64,000 nucleotides of DNA from Marinobacter sp. HL-58 (GCF_001314605.1 NZ_LIHP01000013.1:62001-126000); one strand, 5' to 3'. Shown: positions 1 to 9,087, counted from the first letter of the stretch. A program made the numbers and translations. The notes: generated by a model from the sequence alone, not told the origin.

Positions 1-190
1 GGCTGTGGTGGACGATAAGATTAAATATACGGACTGGAACCAACGAGAAGACATCAAGGCCGAACTGAAGGTGGACCTCATACTGTTGCTAGGGAAGCAT
101 GGCTATCCTCCCATTGACCGGGATGAGGTCTACAGGGAAATCTTTGAACAGGCAGAAAACTTCAAGAAATACCATCCCTCCACCTCATAA
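1..190 (+). CDS. hsdR: Type I restriction enzyme HsdR, C-terminal end (partial)
   Basis: This is the last 62 or so codons of a gene that enters from the left edge. The residues KAELKVDLILLLGKHGYPP and RDEVYREIFEQAENFKKY are typical of the extreme C-terminus (DUF3387-type region) of type I restriction endonuclease subunit R, the ATP-dependent translocase and nuclease subunit. The helicase and nuclease domains would lie outside the window. Its stop codon overlaps by 6 nt the stop of the convergent gene to the right. Whether hsdM and hsdS lie further left cannot be seen. Confidence 0.75.
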   Translation, partial: AVVDDKIKYTDWNQREDIKAELKVDLILLLGKHGYPPIDRDEVYREIFEQAENFKKYHPSTS

Positions 191-673
191 CAACTGGCGG
201 GTGATCCTGTACTCTTTCTCGATCTTGGTATGGGAATCATCCGCCAGAAACCGCGCAATTTTCTTGCCCAGTAAAGGCACTTCGCACAGGACGTTCAGGG
301 TAACGTAATTGATGCACGCCTGGTCTGTGCCCTGAAGGCGCATGTTACCCTTGATCTTCGCCGGTACCCCTTCGATCCGCACCCGGAATTCACAGTGCCA
401 TTCGCCGTCGTCCTTGCGGAACCAGTGTTCTTCCTGGCGCACCCGATTCCACTCCTTGTGAAAGCTGGAAAGAATGCCCGGTACGTCGGTGGACGCCATC
501 ATCTCCCGCTCCACCACCACCTTGGCGGACTGTTCGTCACGGGTCAGTTCCGGTACCCGCACGTTGCGGGAACCCAGCCGCTCGTTCTTCGCCTGGATAT
601 GGCCTTCATCGAAAAAAGCCCCCAGCACCTGCTCCAGGCCGGCATTGTAAGGATGCTCAATTTCCACTTGCAT
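185..673 (-). CDS. DUF2505 family protein
   Basis: A 162-residue soluble protein. I chose the start at 673 because GGAG sits 7 nt upstream and the protein then opens with MQVEIEHPYNAG, the usual start of DUF2505 proteins; a longer frame to 757 has no support. The family has a START-like fold predicted to bind a hydrophobic ligand, but no member has an assigned reaction that I know of. There is no signal peptide or membrane segment. It is convergent with hsdR (6-nt overlap) and divergent from bioA. Confidence 0.75.
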   Translation of the reverse strand: MQVEIEHPYNAGLEQVLGAFFDEGHIQAKNERLGSRNVRVPELTRDEQSAKVVVEREMMASTDVPGILSSFHKEWNRVRQEEHWFRKDDGEWHCEFRVRIEGVPAKIKGNMRLQGTDQACINYVTLNVLCEVPLLGKKIARFLADDSHTKIEKEYRITRQLL

Positions 674-680
674 CAGTCGT

Positions 681-709
681 CTCCAGAATGGTTTCAGGCC
701 ATTCTGGAG
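681..709. repeat. Perfect 11-bp inverted repeat upstream of the DUF2505 gene
   Basis: CTCCAGAATGG at 681-691 and its exact complement at 699-709 flank a 7-nt loop. It lies 8 bp upstream of the DUF2505 start, inside the divergent intergenic region with bioA. No T tract follows, so it is not an intrinsic terminator. An operator or 5' UTR hairpin is possible. Confidence 0.6.
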
Positions 710-774
710 CCCGCCATGCCGGTCGGCATTGGCCCATGAGTCAAAGGCAGATGGCATAGTGGCCAGCAGCCGCC

Positions 775-802
775 GTTAACTGTAATATCCGCACAGGTTA
801 AC
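775..802. promoter_or_regulatory. Imperfect inverted repeat upstream of bioA
   Basis: GTTAACTGT (775-783) and ACAGGTTAAC (793-802) form an inverted repeat with one extra base in the right arm, 41 bp upstream of bioA. It could be a biotin-responsive operator, but it is not a recognisable BirA consensus, so the function is inference only. Confidence 0.3.
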
Positions 803-843
803 AGCCGAGCATTCACAACCTGAGCGTCCGACGGAGATTTATC

Positions 844-2196
844 ATGCGCAATGCTGACCTCGTCGCCCGCGGCCTTAAATCCGTGTGGCATCCCTGTACC
901 CAGATGAAAGACCACGAAGGTACTTTGCCACTGGTTCCGATCAAGCGGGGCGAGGGTGTATGGCTGGAGGATTTCGAGAACAACCGCTATATCGACGCGG
1001 TAAGCTCCTGGTGGGTCAACCTGTTCGGCCACTCCAACCCCAGGATCAATGCCGCCATCCAGGAACAGATCGGCCAGCTTGAGCATGTCATCCTGGCAGG
1101 ATTTACCCATGAGCCGGTGGTTAACCTGTCCGAGCGCCTTATTGAAGTGACTCCTGAAGGCCTCAACAAGTGTTTCTATGCCGACAATGGTTCTTCTGCC
1201 ATCGAAGCGGCGCTCAAGATGAGCTTCCATTACTGGAAAAACCACGGCAAGCCGGGCAAGAAAAACTTCGTCAACCTGAGCAACAGCTATCACGGGGAAA
1301 CCCTGGGCGCCCTGGCGCTTGGCGATGTGTCCCTCTACAAGGACACCTACCAGCCGTTGCTGATGGAGGTGCTCACCGCGCCGTCGCCGGACGCCTTTAA
1401 CAAGGAACCGGGCGAGACGGACGAGGAATACGCCCTGCGCCAGTTTGAAGCCATGGACAGGTTGCTGGCTGAAAAACACGATGAAATCTGCGCCGTGGTG
1501 GTGGAGCCCCTGATCCAGTGTGCAGGCGGCATGCGCATGCATCACCCCGTCTACCACACCAGGCTGCGGGAAGCCTGCGACCGCTACGGCGTTCACCTGA
1601 TTGCCGATGAAATCGCCGTGGGCTTTGGCCGTACCGGTACCCTGTTCGCCTGCGAACAATCCGGCATCACCCCGGACTTCATGTGCCTCTCCAAGGGCCT
1701 GACCGCCGGCTACCTGCCGCTGTCTGTTGTACTCACTACCGATAACGTCTACAACGCCTTCTACGACGACTACGAAACCCTGAAGGCCTTCCTGCACAGC
1801 CACAGCTACACCGGCAACCCCATCGGCTGCGCGGTGGCCCTGGCCACCCTGGACATCTTCCGGAACGACAACGTGATCGAGAACAACAAGCGCCTGAGCG
1901 CCTGCATGGCAGACTCCGTGGCCCACCTGGCGGACCACCCCAACGTCGGCGATATCCGCCAGCACGGCATGACCCTGGCGGTGGAAATGGTAAAGAACAA
2001 GGCCACCAAAGAACCCTTCCCCTGGCAGGAACGCCGCGGCATCCGGGTTTACCAGCATGCGCTTACCCGCCAGTCGCTGTTGCGCCCCCTGGGTAACGTG
2101 GTCTATTTTATGCCACCTTACGTGATCACCGAAGAACAGATCCGCCACCTGGCGCAAGTTGCCACCGAAGGCATCGAAATCGCAGTACGGGACTGA
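844..2196 (+). CDS. bioA: Adenosylmethionine-8-amino-7-oxononanoate aminotransferase
   Basis: This PLP enzyme of biotin synthesis transfers the amino group of S-adenosylmethionine to 7-keto-8-aminopelargonate, giving 7,8-diaminopelargonate in the cytoplasm. The 450-residue length is normal for BioA. Diagnostic motifs are WHPCTQMKDHE near residue 16, SSWWVN near residue 54, the PLP-binding lysine in LSKGLTAG (Lys284) and HSHSYTGNPIGCA near residue 320. CGGAGA precedes the ATG. The other bio genes are not adjacent. rsmE follows after 11 nt, so the two are probably cotranscribed. Confidence 0.95.
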   Translation: MRNADLVARGLKSVWHPCTQMKDHEGTLPLVPIKRGEGVWLEDFENNRYIDAVSSWWVNLFGHSNPRINAAIQEQIGQLEHVILAGFTHEPVVNLSERLIEVTPEGLNKCFYADNGSSAIEAALKMSFHYWKNHGKPGKKNFVNLSNSYHGETLGALALGDVSLYKDTYQPLLMEVLTAPSPDAFNKEPGETDEEYALRQFEAMDRLLAEKHDEICAVVVEPLIQCAGGMRMHHPVYHTRLREACDRYGVHLIADEIAVGFGRTGTLFACEQSGITPDFMCLSKGLTAGYLPLSVVLTTDNVYNAFYDDYETLKAFLHSHSYTGNPIGCAVALATLDIFRNDNVIENNKRLSACMADSVAHLADHPNVGDIRQHGMTLAVEMVKNKATKEPFPWQERRGIRVYQHALTRQSLLRPLGNVVYFMPPYVITEEQIRHLAQVATEGIEIAVRD

Positions 2197-2207
2197 CAGA
2201 AACCACC

Positions 2208-2942
2208 ATGCGAATTCCCCGCATCTACACAGACTCCCCCCTCCGCGAGGGGGGCAGCGCCGAACTGGACGACAACGCAGCGCAACACGTCGGCCGCGTA
2301 CTGCGCATGCAGCCGGGGCAGGACCTGCTGCTGTTCAACGGCGACGGCAACGACTACCCCGCCATAATCACCGAATCCGGTAAAAAACGGGTTGCGGTCG
2401 AAGTGGGCAGCCCCGTGGCAAACACCACCGAATCCCCCCTCGACATCGTCCTGGGCCAGACCCTCTCCAAGGGCGACCGCATGGACTACGCCGTGCAGAA
2501 AGCCGTGGAAATGGGCGTCACCCGCATCGTGCCCCTGACCACCGAACGCTGCGAGGTAAAACTCAGGGGCGACCGGGAGGACAAACGCCTGCGCCACTGG
2601 CAATCCATCGCCACCAGCGCCGCCGAACAATGCGGCCGCGCCCGGGTGCCCGAGATATTGCCAGTGATGCCCCTGGCGGACTGGTTCGAACACACCGGTG
2701 ACTGCGACCTGCGCCTGGTCCTCCACCACCGCACCGAACAGTCCCTGAACACCCTGGCCAAACCCGCCTGCATCGCCCTGATGATCGGCCCCGAAGGCGG
2801 CCTAAGCCCGGAAGAAATCAACGCCGCCGAAACCGCCGGCTTCCTGCCGGTCGCCCTGGGCCCGCGGGTCCTCAGAACCGAAACTGCGCCAGTGGCGGCT
2901 ATGGCCCTGTGTCAGTGGCTTTGGGGAGACATCGGAAGCTGA
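2208..2942 (+). CDS. rsmE: 16S rRNA (uracil1498-N3)-methyltransferase
   Basis: RsmE methylates N3 of U1498 in 16S rRNA using S-adenosylmethionine. The 244-residue protein shows an N-terminal PUA-like part (MRIPRIYTDSPL, HVGRVLRMQPGQ) and a C-terminal SPOUT knot with LMIGPEGGLSPEE near residue 190 and LGPRVLRTETAP near residue 215. It starts 11 nt after bioA, an arrangement consistent with a two-gene operon. The codons are GC-rich like those of its neighbours. Confidence 0.95.
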   Translation: MRIPRIYTDSPLREGGSAELDDNAAQHVGRVLRMQPGQDLLLFNGDGNDYPAIITESGKKRVAVEVGSPVANTTESPLDIVLGQTLSKGDRMDYAVQKAVEMGVTRIVPLTTERCEVKLRGDREDKRLRHWQSIATSAAEQCGRARVPEILPVMPLADWFEHTGDCDLRLVLHHRTEQSLNTLAKPACIALMIGPEGGLSPEEINAAETAGFLPVALGPRVLRTETAPVAAMALCQWLWGDIGS

Positions 2943-3056
2943 TAACTTCCGACCGTGCCGCCGTCTCAGGCCGGCAGGTAAGTCATTGACAGAAGCATTG
3001 TCTGACAACATGATCCTTGTCGAGAAAAAAGCGTCGAGGACAGCTTCGTAGTCGGG

Positions 3057-3168
3057 GCTGCATTACGGGGAGGCGTTTCCAAAACTGTGCGGAGCCATGG
3101 ATGGCGGAGCCCAAGCGCCACATGGATGTGCTTGAGCGTGTTTTGGAAACGCCTCCCCGTAATGCAGC
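3057..3168. repeat. Long nested inverted repeat, family 1 copy A
   Basis: Two perfectly complementary 29-nt arms (3057-3085 and 3140-3168) enclose a 54-nt interior. The inner ends of the arms are TTTCCAAAAC and GTTTTGGAAA. The interior holds smaller palindromes, GCCATGGATGGC and CACATGGATGTG. The element lies between rsmE and the DUF445 gene, both on the plus strand. There is no T tract on either side. The core is nearly the same as copy D at 37062-37165, but the outer 19 nt of the arms are unrelated to that copy. Confidence 0.9.
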
Positions 3169-3198
3169 AAACTCCAGAACACAAAAAGCGAACACCGG

Positions 3199-4428
3199 AT
3201 GACAAGCCTGCTAAGCAACCCAGAATTCTGGCAATACCTCAGTATCCCGGTTATTGCCGCCCTGATCGGCTGGACCACCAACTGGCTGGCCATCAAAATG
3301 ACCTTCTACCCGCTGGAATTCATAGGCAAGCCCCCCTTGCTGGGCTGGCAAGGCATCATCCCCTCCAAGGCCCGCAAAATGGCCGCCATCAGCGTCGACG
3401 CCACCATCTCCAAGATTGGCACCGTCCAGGAAATCTTCCAGCAGATAGATCCCCAGGTACTCGCCGCCCACATCATCTACACCGTCGAACCCCGCACCGA
3501 AGAATACGTCGACGAACTGATGCTCAAGGAATACCCCACCTTCTGGGAAAACCTGCCAGCCTCCGCCAGAAACATGGTCTACGACCGGGTACGCAAATCC
3601 ACGCCCCAGCTGGTGGACAACCTGGTGGGCGATGTCGCGGATAACATCGAAGCCCTACTGGACATAAAAAGCATGGTTATCGAACGGCTGGCAAAAGACA
3701 AACGGCTGCTGAACCGCATATTTATCGAATGTGGCGAAGTGGAATTCCGCTTTATCATCAACTCCGGCTTCTACTTCGGCTTCCTGTTCGGCCTTGTGCA
3801 GATGGGCGTCTGGTACTTCTACCAGAACTGGTGGGTGCTGCCCTTCTTCGGCCTGCTGGTGGGCTGGGCCACCAACTGGATTGCGCTGAACGTGATTTTC
3901 CGCCCGTTGCATGAGAAAAAAATCGGACCGCTCCGGCTTCAGGGGCTGTTCCTCAAACGCCAGCAGGAAGTGGCCGAATCCTTCTGCCACATCGTGACCC
4001 ACGAGATCCTCACCGTAGGAAACATCATCAACGCCATTCTGGAAGGCCCGAAAGGCGATCGGGCCCGAAACATGGTCAAGAAACACATCAAACCACTCGT
4101 GGACGAAACCGCCGGCATGGGCAAGGCCCTGACCCAGATGGCATTCGGCCCCACAGGGTTCGCCACCCTGAAGAACCAGGTGGGCCAGAAGGCCATCGAG
4201 ATCTCCCAAACCTCGTTCAACAACCCCGTCTTCGAAACAGACCGGGCAAGAGCGGTGGAGAGCATCATGGTTGAACGCATGATTGCCCTTTCGTCAGAGG
4301 AGTTCCAGGACCTTCTGCGCCCCTGCTTCCAGGAAGATGAGATCAAACTGATCCTGGTGGGCGCTTTCCTCGGGTTCGCAGCCGGTATCTGCCAACTGAT
4401 CTTTGTGTTTGGCGGCTCGATTCTCTGA
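3199..4428 (+). CDS. DUF445 family membrane protein
   Basis: A 409-residue protein with two matching membrane modules: an N-terminal segment with GWTTNWLAIKMTFYPLEFIG (about residues 24-43) and a second in the middle with GWATNWIALNVIFRPL. A final hydrophobic helix ends the protein (LGFAAGICQLIFVFGG). This duplicated GWxTNWxA pattern is characteristic of DUF445 (YheB-like) proteins, which are anchored in the inner membrane and have no established function. The start at 3199 has only a weak ribosome site and lies 30 nt after the inverted repeat A. Confidence 0.85.
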   Translation: MTSLLSNPEFWQYLSIPVIAALIGWTTNWLAIKMTFYPLEFIGKPPLLGWQGIIPSKARKMAAISVDATISKIGTVQEIFQQIDPQVLAAHIIYTVEPRTEEYVDELMLKEYPTFWENLPASARNMVYDRVRKSTPQLVDNLVGDVADNIEALLDIKSMVIERLAKDKRLLNRIFIECGEVEFRFIINSGFYFGFLFGLVQMGVWYFYQNWWVLPFFGLLVGWATNWIALNVIFRPLHEKKIGPLRLQGLFLKRQQEVAESFCHIVTHEILTVGNIINAILEGPKGDRARNMVKKHIKPLVDETAGMGKALTQMAFGPTGFATLKNQVGQKAIEISQTSFNNPVFETDRARAVESIMVERMIALSSEEFQDLLRPCFQEDEIKLILVGAFLGFAAGICQLIFVFGGSIL

Positions 4429-4552
4429 CATCCGATGCAGAAAAACCTCCGGTTCTATGCCAGTTTACGCTGGGCATAATGACTGCCGGCCTCTATACTC
4501 CGGACATACGGGTATGTATTTCCCGGCGACTATTCTTTCCCGGAGGCATCGG

Positions 4553-5593
4553 ATGCCAGGCTTCATTTCCTGGATTTCAGGATTATTCACGTCCCACAAA
4601 CCGGTAACCCTGTCAGCACCTGAATCCCGCCTGCTCAACCCCGCCAGTTCAATTGAAGACAGCCTGGCGACAGACCCGGCACTTGTTGACCAGCTGGAAG
4701 AGCATCTGTTCTGCTGGCTGCTGGATTCGCCTCCTGCCGCCTTGCGATCAGAACCCGGGCAATGGGACGACATTCTGGACACGCTGCACAAACGGATTAC
4801 CAGTCAGGAGCTGGAAGAATTACCCCGCCAGCCGATGACCCTGCCAATGCTGATGCGGGCACTCTCCGATGACAAATCGGACCGGAACCATCTGACCGAA
4901 ATCATCCTCAACGATGCGGCGCTGACAGACCAGCTGCTACAGATTGCCAACAGCCCCTATTTCAGGCCCGGCGACCAGACCATTGATTCCGTTGATCAGG
5001 CGGTTTTTGTGTTGGGCCTTGACGGGATTCGCAACGTTATCTCAGCTGCGATCATGCGGCCAATGATGGCGGCAAGAAACAGCCGGGAAGCGCTTTTTGC
5101 CCAGCGGGTGTGGCGCTGGGGACTGACCTGCGCCCGAAGCGCCGAGCTGATTGCCAAAATCCAGGGCCAGGATTCCAGCGTCTATTTCATGGCAGGACTA
5201 CTGCCAGCGCTTTCGTATATTACCCTCAGAAGGGAGTTGCAGCGGATTTGCCGGTTGGAACCGGGAATGACGGAACCACCCCCTTCACTGATACATGCCG
5301 CCCTGTCCCGCTACCAGTGGGCCACATCGCAACTGCTGGCAAACGAGTGGAACCTTCCGCCCAAGTACCATGCCCAGTTACTGGCGGCAGAGCGCCCCGC
5401 GCCAAAGCAGACTCACAGCCCGCTGAACGACGGTATTATCGTGGGCACCCGGGAGGTACTGCGCCATGCACACCAGCGCAATATGCCCGAGGAAGATGTG
5501 CTGCGTATCATTCACATCTCCGGTGAGCAGTTTACGCGGGTACGCAGAATCATCCTTGATGTTCTGGAAGCTGGCGCCAAAGCCCGCGCCTAG
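4553..5593 (+). CDS. HDOD domain protein
   Basis: A 346-residue cytoplasmic protein. GGAGG 6 nt upstream supports the ATG at 4553; a longer frame back to 4403 overlaps the DUF445 gene and has no Shine-Dalgarno site. The central part (PMTLPMLMRALSD, ILNDAALTDQLLQIANSPYF, DQAVFVLGLDGIRNVI) is the HDOD core, a degenerate HD-like domain found in bacterial signalling proteins that lacks hydrolase residues. No output domain is fused. Its stop overlaps the stop of the convergent YihY-family gene by 3 nt. Confidence 0.8.
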   Translation: MPGFISWISGLFTSHKPVTLSAPESRLLNPASSIEDSLATDPALVDQLEEHLFCWLLDSPPAALRSEPGQWDDILDTLHKRITSQELEELPRQPMTLPMLMRALSDDKSDRNHLTEIILNDAALTDQLLQIANSPYFRPGDQTIDSVDQAVFVLGLDGIRNVISAAIMRPMMAARNSREALFAQRVWRWGLTCARSAELIAKIQGQDSSVYFMAGLLPALSYITLRRELQRICRLEPGMTEPPPSLIHAALSRYQWATSQLLANEWNLPPKYHAQLLAAERPAPKQTHSPLNDGIIVGTREVLRHAHQRNMPEEDVLRIIHISGEQFTRVRRIILDVLEAGAKARA

Positions 5594-6912
5594 CTTTTGT
5601 TCCTTTCTTCCTCTTCCTGCCTCAACAATTCAGCGAAGGTAACGGATTCGTCTTCCGGTGCCTGGGCCAGAAGGCGCCGGGGAACCAGGTAAGGCAGGCG
5701 GTCAACCACCCGGTCCTCATCATGGCGAATAGCGTCCAGAACGCCCCCGATGGTAATCCGGTCCAGCGACTGCGCAGGCACCAGGCAATCACCGTTGCGA
5801 CCCGCCAGCGCCAACAGGCGCGCACGAATCAGCTTGTCGCTGACTCCCCGGGTCACTTCCCCGGGCACCCGGAGTTTCTGCTCAATTTCCTCCTGCTGGG
5901 GAGCAGGCCGCCCTTCACTGAAAGGTTTTGCTACCAGCCACATCAGCGCCAGACCGGTTTTTTCAAGCAGTTCCGGCGACATCCTGACCTGGCTGCGCTT
6001 GGCCACCGCACCGGGATTCTGCAGATAAAATGCGATACTTGAACCCAGCAGCAAGATAATCCAGTTCAGGTATAGCCAGATCAGCAGGATGATGCCGATG
6101 GCGAAACTGGAATAGATCGCTGCGTACTTGGCGGAACCCGCGACAAAAGAGGCGAACAGCATGCCCGCCGCCTGCCACGAGATGCCGGCTATCAGGCCAC
6201 CTATCAGGGCATAGCGGAGCTTTACCCTGGTGTTGGGAATAAACACATACACAAAGGTGAATGCACAAACCACCAGCATGAAAGGCGTGAAACGCGTGGC
6301 GAAGATAATCGCCGACCCCAGCGGTTCCACTTCCATCAACGCCTGCACGAATGCCGAGGAGAAAATGGTGGCGCTGATGCCTATGGCCGACACCATCAAC
6401 AGTGGGCCAATCATGATCACGCTGAGATAGTTGCTGAAACGCTGGGCCATGGAACGCATATCCGGCACCCGCCAGATCATGTTGAAGGAGCGCTCGATTT
6501 TCTGGACCAGCGAGATCACGGTGTAGACCAGTAGTGCCAGGCCCACCGAACCGAGCACCCCGACCTTCATGTTGTCCACGAAGCCCAGAATCTGCTCGGC
6601 AAGCTGCATGCCCTGCGGCCCCATGGGTTCGAAAAACTGGTAGAGGAAAGGCTCCATGCGCTGGTGAACCCCCAGCGCCTTGAGTACAGAAAAACTCAAC
6701 GCCAGCAACGGTACGATACTCAGTAGCGTGGTATACACCAGGCTCATGGCATGCAGGGTCAGGTTACCGGCAATGATATCCCGCACCAGCGCGTAGGCGG
6801 TACGGCCGGTTTTGTAGAGCCAGGTCCATGGCCAGCTTTGCGGCGGGTTGGGATTGGCCAGAATCCAGGTTTCAGCGGCCTGGAGCCGGTCTTTGAATTG
6901 AACAGAAGCCAC
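5590..6912 (-). CDS. YihY/UPF0761 family inner-membrane protein
   Basis: A 440-residue protein with about six membrane helices between residues 40 and 290 (for example LSIVPLLALSFSVLKALG and FAIGIILLIWLYLNWIILLL), followed by a soluble C-terminal part of about 140 residues that looks like a winged helix. This is the YihY/BrkB family, once called RNase BN, a name now known to belong to another protein. The true role is unknown. It is convergent with the HDOD gene, and a 99-bp gap separates it from the dehydrogenase gene upstream. Confidence 0.85.
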   Translation of the reverse strand: MASVQFKDRLQAAETWILANPNPPQSWPWTWLYKTGRTAYALVRDIIAGNLTLHAMSLVYTTLLSIVPLLALSFSVLKALGVHQRMEPFLYQFFEPMGPQGMQLAEQILGFVDNMKVGVLGSVGLALLVYTVISLVQKIERSFNMIWRVPDMRSMAQRFSNYLSVIMIGPLLMVSAIGISATIFSSAFVQALMEVEPLGSAIIFATRFTPFMLVVCAFTFVYVFIPNTRVKLRYALIGGLIAGISWQAAGMLFASFVAGSAKYAAIYSSFAIGIILLIWLYLNWIILLLGSSIAFYLQNPGAVAKRSQVRMSPELLEKTGLALMWLVAKPFSEGRPAPQQEEIEQKLRVPGEVTRGVSDKLIRARLLALAGRNGDCLVPAQSLDRITIGGVLDAIRHDEDRVVDRLPYLVPRRLLAQAPEDESVTFAELLRQEEEERNKS

Positions 6913-7011
6913 ACAACGTCCTGTTTGCCAGAGTTTTGTACAGGTTATCAGTCAGATACCAATTCTCAACAGAGTATGGCCGATTGCCAGACATTTGCGA
7001 GGCTTTTGTTC

Positions 7012-7950
7012 CTAATCCGCCGCACGGGCCAGATTGCCAGCAGTAATCTCCACAATCCGCTGCCGTGCTTCCCGGCTTGCCCACGCCGAATGCGGCGTCA
7101 CAATCAGGTTGGGAATATCGTCCGCCAGCAAGGGATTGCCGTTACGAGGCGGTTCCTCCGTCAGCACATCAAAACCGGCACCGCCGATGATCCCCGCTCT
7201 CAAGGCATCCGCCAGGGCCTGTTCGTCCACCAGGCCGCCACGGCTGGTGTTGATCAGCAGTGCCTCCTTTTTCATCATCTTGAGTTCGCGGGCTCCGATC
7301 ATATGCCGTGTCTCGTCTGTCAGCAGGCAATGCAGTGACAGCACATCCACCTGTGGCAGCAGCTCATCCATGGGAATCCGGGCAAAACCGTCCACCTCAC
7401 CCGCCGGCTGCCCCGGCCGGGCCCCCAGCAGAATCTTCATGCCGAACGCCTTGGCCCGTTCCACGACCCCCTGGCCCAGATCGCCGTACCCCACAACCCC
7501 CAGCGTACGCCCTTCCAGCTCCATAATCGGGTGGTCCATCAGACAGAACATCGAACTCTGCCCCCAGCGCCCGGCCCGCACATCCCTGTCGTAATCCAGC
7601 AACCGCGTCGCCAGCGCCAGCATCAGCGCCATGGTGTGCTGCGCCACCGTGGAACGCCCGTAATTGGTCACATTCATCACCCGCACCCCGCACTCCTTCG
7701 CCGCGGCCTGATCAATGTTATTCAGCCCCGTGGCCACCACCGCAACCGTCTTCAGCTCCGGACAGGCCTCAAAATGCTCCCGCGACAACACCACCTTGTT
7801 CACCAGCACCGTATCAAATCCCCGGATACGCTCCTGCACCTGCTCCGGCGACGTTCGCGGGTACTTCGTCATCTCCCCCGTCACTGCCTCTATGGGCGAA
7901 AGGTCCACATCATTGCCCAGTGTGTCTGCATCCAGAAATACGGCTTTCAT
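7012..7950 (-). CDS. D-2-hydroxyacid dehydrogenase (glycerate/hydroxypyruvate reductase type)
   Basis: A 312-residue NAD(P)-dependent oxidoreductase that interconverts 2-keto acids and D-2-hydroxy acids. The start at 7950 is preferred over 7968 because AAGGA lies 8 nt upstream of it. The Rossmann motif is GVVGYGDLGQGVVERAKAFG near residue 145. The catalytic Arg, Glu and His lie in NTSRGGLVDE, FDVLTEEPP and VTPHSAWAS. Its closest named relatives are HprA-type glycerate dehydrogenases; the substrate cannot be fixed from sequence. It is divergent from tpm. Confidence 0.85.
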   Translation of the reverse strand: MKAVFLDADTLGNDVDLSPIEAVTGEMTKYPRTSPEQVQERIRGFDTVLVNKVVLSREHFEACPELKTVAVVATGLNNIDQAAAKECGVRVMNVTNYGRSTVAQHTMALMLALATRLLDYDRDVRAGRWGQSSMFCLMDHPIMELEGRTLGVVGYGDLGQGVVERAKAFGMKILLGARPGQPAGEVDGFARIPMDELLPQVDVLSLHCLLTDETRHMIGARELKMMKKEALLINTSRGGLVDEQALADALRAGIIGGAGFDVLTEEPPRNGNPLLADDIPNLIVTPHSAWASREARQRIVEITAGNLARAAD

Positions 7951-8029
7951 TCGTCGGTCCTTATCCATTTCAACAGTATTTAGTCAGTTCTATGGCTGAT
8001 CCCCGTGGAGGTTTGCACCCCGGGTTTGA

Positions 8030-8138
8030 GGTATCTTCGGGGCGATGTGTCACAGACCGTGCATTGCCATGGATGGCAATGCCGAGCCCCCAGGGATGGG
8101 TTCACGGCGTGTCTGTGACGCATCGTCCCGAAGATGCC
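8030..8138. repeat. Long nested inverted repeat, family 2 copy B
   Basis: Arms of 28 nt (8030-8057 and 8111-8138) match at 25 positions, and the three mismatches would all be G-U pairs in RNA. The 53-nt interior holds a second perfect palindrome, GCATTG-CCATGGATGG-CAATGC. The element sits between two divergently transcribed genes, so it is not a shared terminator. The core sequence differs from copies A, D and E except for the CCATGGATGG centre. Confidence 0.88.
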
Positions 8139-8228
8139 CCGCACCAAGCCAGACTTCCAATAGCAGCCAATAGCCCCCAAGATTAAGTTAGACTGAACCC
8201 ATCCGCCAATCAGCGAAAGGTGAAAGCA

Positions 8229-8882
8229 ATGGAACACGAATTCTGGCACGAACGCTGGGCCAAAAAAGAAATTGGCTTCCACGAGGGCACCGTCAACAAA
8301 TACCTCTACGACCACTGGCCCGAACTGGCCGGCAAAGGCACCGGCACCGTCTTCGTCCCCCTGTGCGGCAAGGCCCACGACATGTGGTGGCTCCACGACC
8401 GCGGCCACCCCGTCATAGGCGTGGAACTCAGTGAAATCGCCTGCAAGGACTTCTTCGAGGAAGGCGGCGAAAAAGCCAAAGTTCACCCGGGCGAGCCCTT
8501 CATCACATTCAAACACGACGACCTGGAACTCTGGTGTGGGGATTTTTTCCAGCTGGTGCCAGACGACCTGAAACACGTCAGCCTGGTTTATGACCGTGCC
8601 GCACTGATTGCCCTGCCCCCTCACATGCGCAAGGATTACGTCGAACACCTGACCGCCATCATCCCGGAAGGCACCCGGATCCTGCTGATTACCCTGGATT
8701 ACGCCACCGAGATCAAGGGCCCTCCGTTCAATGTCAGCGATGACGAAGTCCGGGAACTTTACGCTGGCGATTACGACATCGAACACATCCTGACGAACAC
8801 CCTGGCCAAAGACCACCCCTTCACCAAACGCAGGGGCCTGGACGGTGCTACCGAGAGCGTTTTCCGCCTCAGAAAACTCTGA
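8229..8882 (+). CDS. tpm: Thiopurine S-methyltransferase
   Basis: A 217-residue S-adenosylmethionine-dependent methyltransferase. In bacteria this family is also linked to methylation of selenium and tellurium compounds; the natural substrate here is unknown. Diagnostic segments are FWHERWAKKEIGFHEG at the N-terminus, VFVPLCGKAHDMWWL (SAM site, about residues 40-55), GVELSEIACKDFF, and VYDRAALIALPP. The ATG at 8229 has AAAGG 8 nt upstream, better than the GTG at 8220. Confidence 0.92.
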   Translation: MEHEFWHERWAKKEIGFHEGTVNKYLYDHWPELAGKGTGTVFVPLCGKAHDMWWLHDRGHPVIGVELSEIACKDFFEEGGEKAKVHPGEPFITFKHDDLELWCGDFFQLVPDDLKHVSLVYDRAALIALPPHMRKDYVEHLTAIIPEGTRILLITLDYATEIKGPPFNVSDDEVRELYAGDYDIEHILTNTLAKDHPFTKRRGLDGATESVFRLRKL

Positions 8883-8904
8883 CAGCATCCGTAACAGCCA
8901 GCCC

Positions 8905-8936
8905 CGGGGGAAAGTCGAACCTTGCACTTTCCCCCG
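8905..8936. other. GC-rich hairpin after tpm
   Basis: CGGGGGAAAGT (8905-8915) is followed after 10 nt by its exact complement (8926-8936). The position, 23 nt after the tpm stop, suggests a transcript-end structure, but no T run follows on the plus strand, so it does not meet the usual intrinsic-terminator rule. Confidence 0.55.
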
Positions 8937-9080
8937 CGCACAGATACATCCGCCCCTCTTTCCGATACACAATTTAATGAACCTTAACCTATCTCCCCCT
9001 GTCCAAGTCCCGAAGCTTGAACTAAGCTCAAAGTAACCAGACCGACATAAACGCGACAGCGTAATCCGGTCCGGTACTCC

Positions 9081-9087
9081 CTATACT
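9081..9087 (+). promoter_or_regulatory. Candidate RpoS-type -10 element of the prkA operon
   Basis: CTATACT at 9081-9087 equals the -10 sequence preferred by the stationary-phase sigma factor RpoS. It lies in the 318-bp gap before prkA, 113 bp upstream of its ATG. The orthologous yeaGH operon of Escherichia coli is RpoS-dependent. Apart from this and the hairpin at 8905-8936, I see nothing else in this gap. Confidence 0.35.

Noticed and set aside
694..2157. A 487-codon open frame on the minus strand
   Set aside because: It lies wholly opposite bioA. Its translation is rich in Val, Gly, Gln and His with no family match, as expected for an antisense shadow in GC-rich DNA.
3057..3168. Integron attC site
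   Set aside because: The long stems suggested attC, but the GTTRRRY and RYYYAAC boxes are not at the ends, and no integron integrase or cassette-like genes are near.
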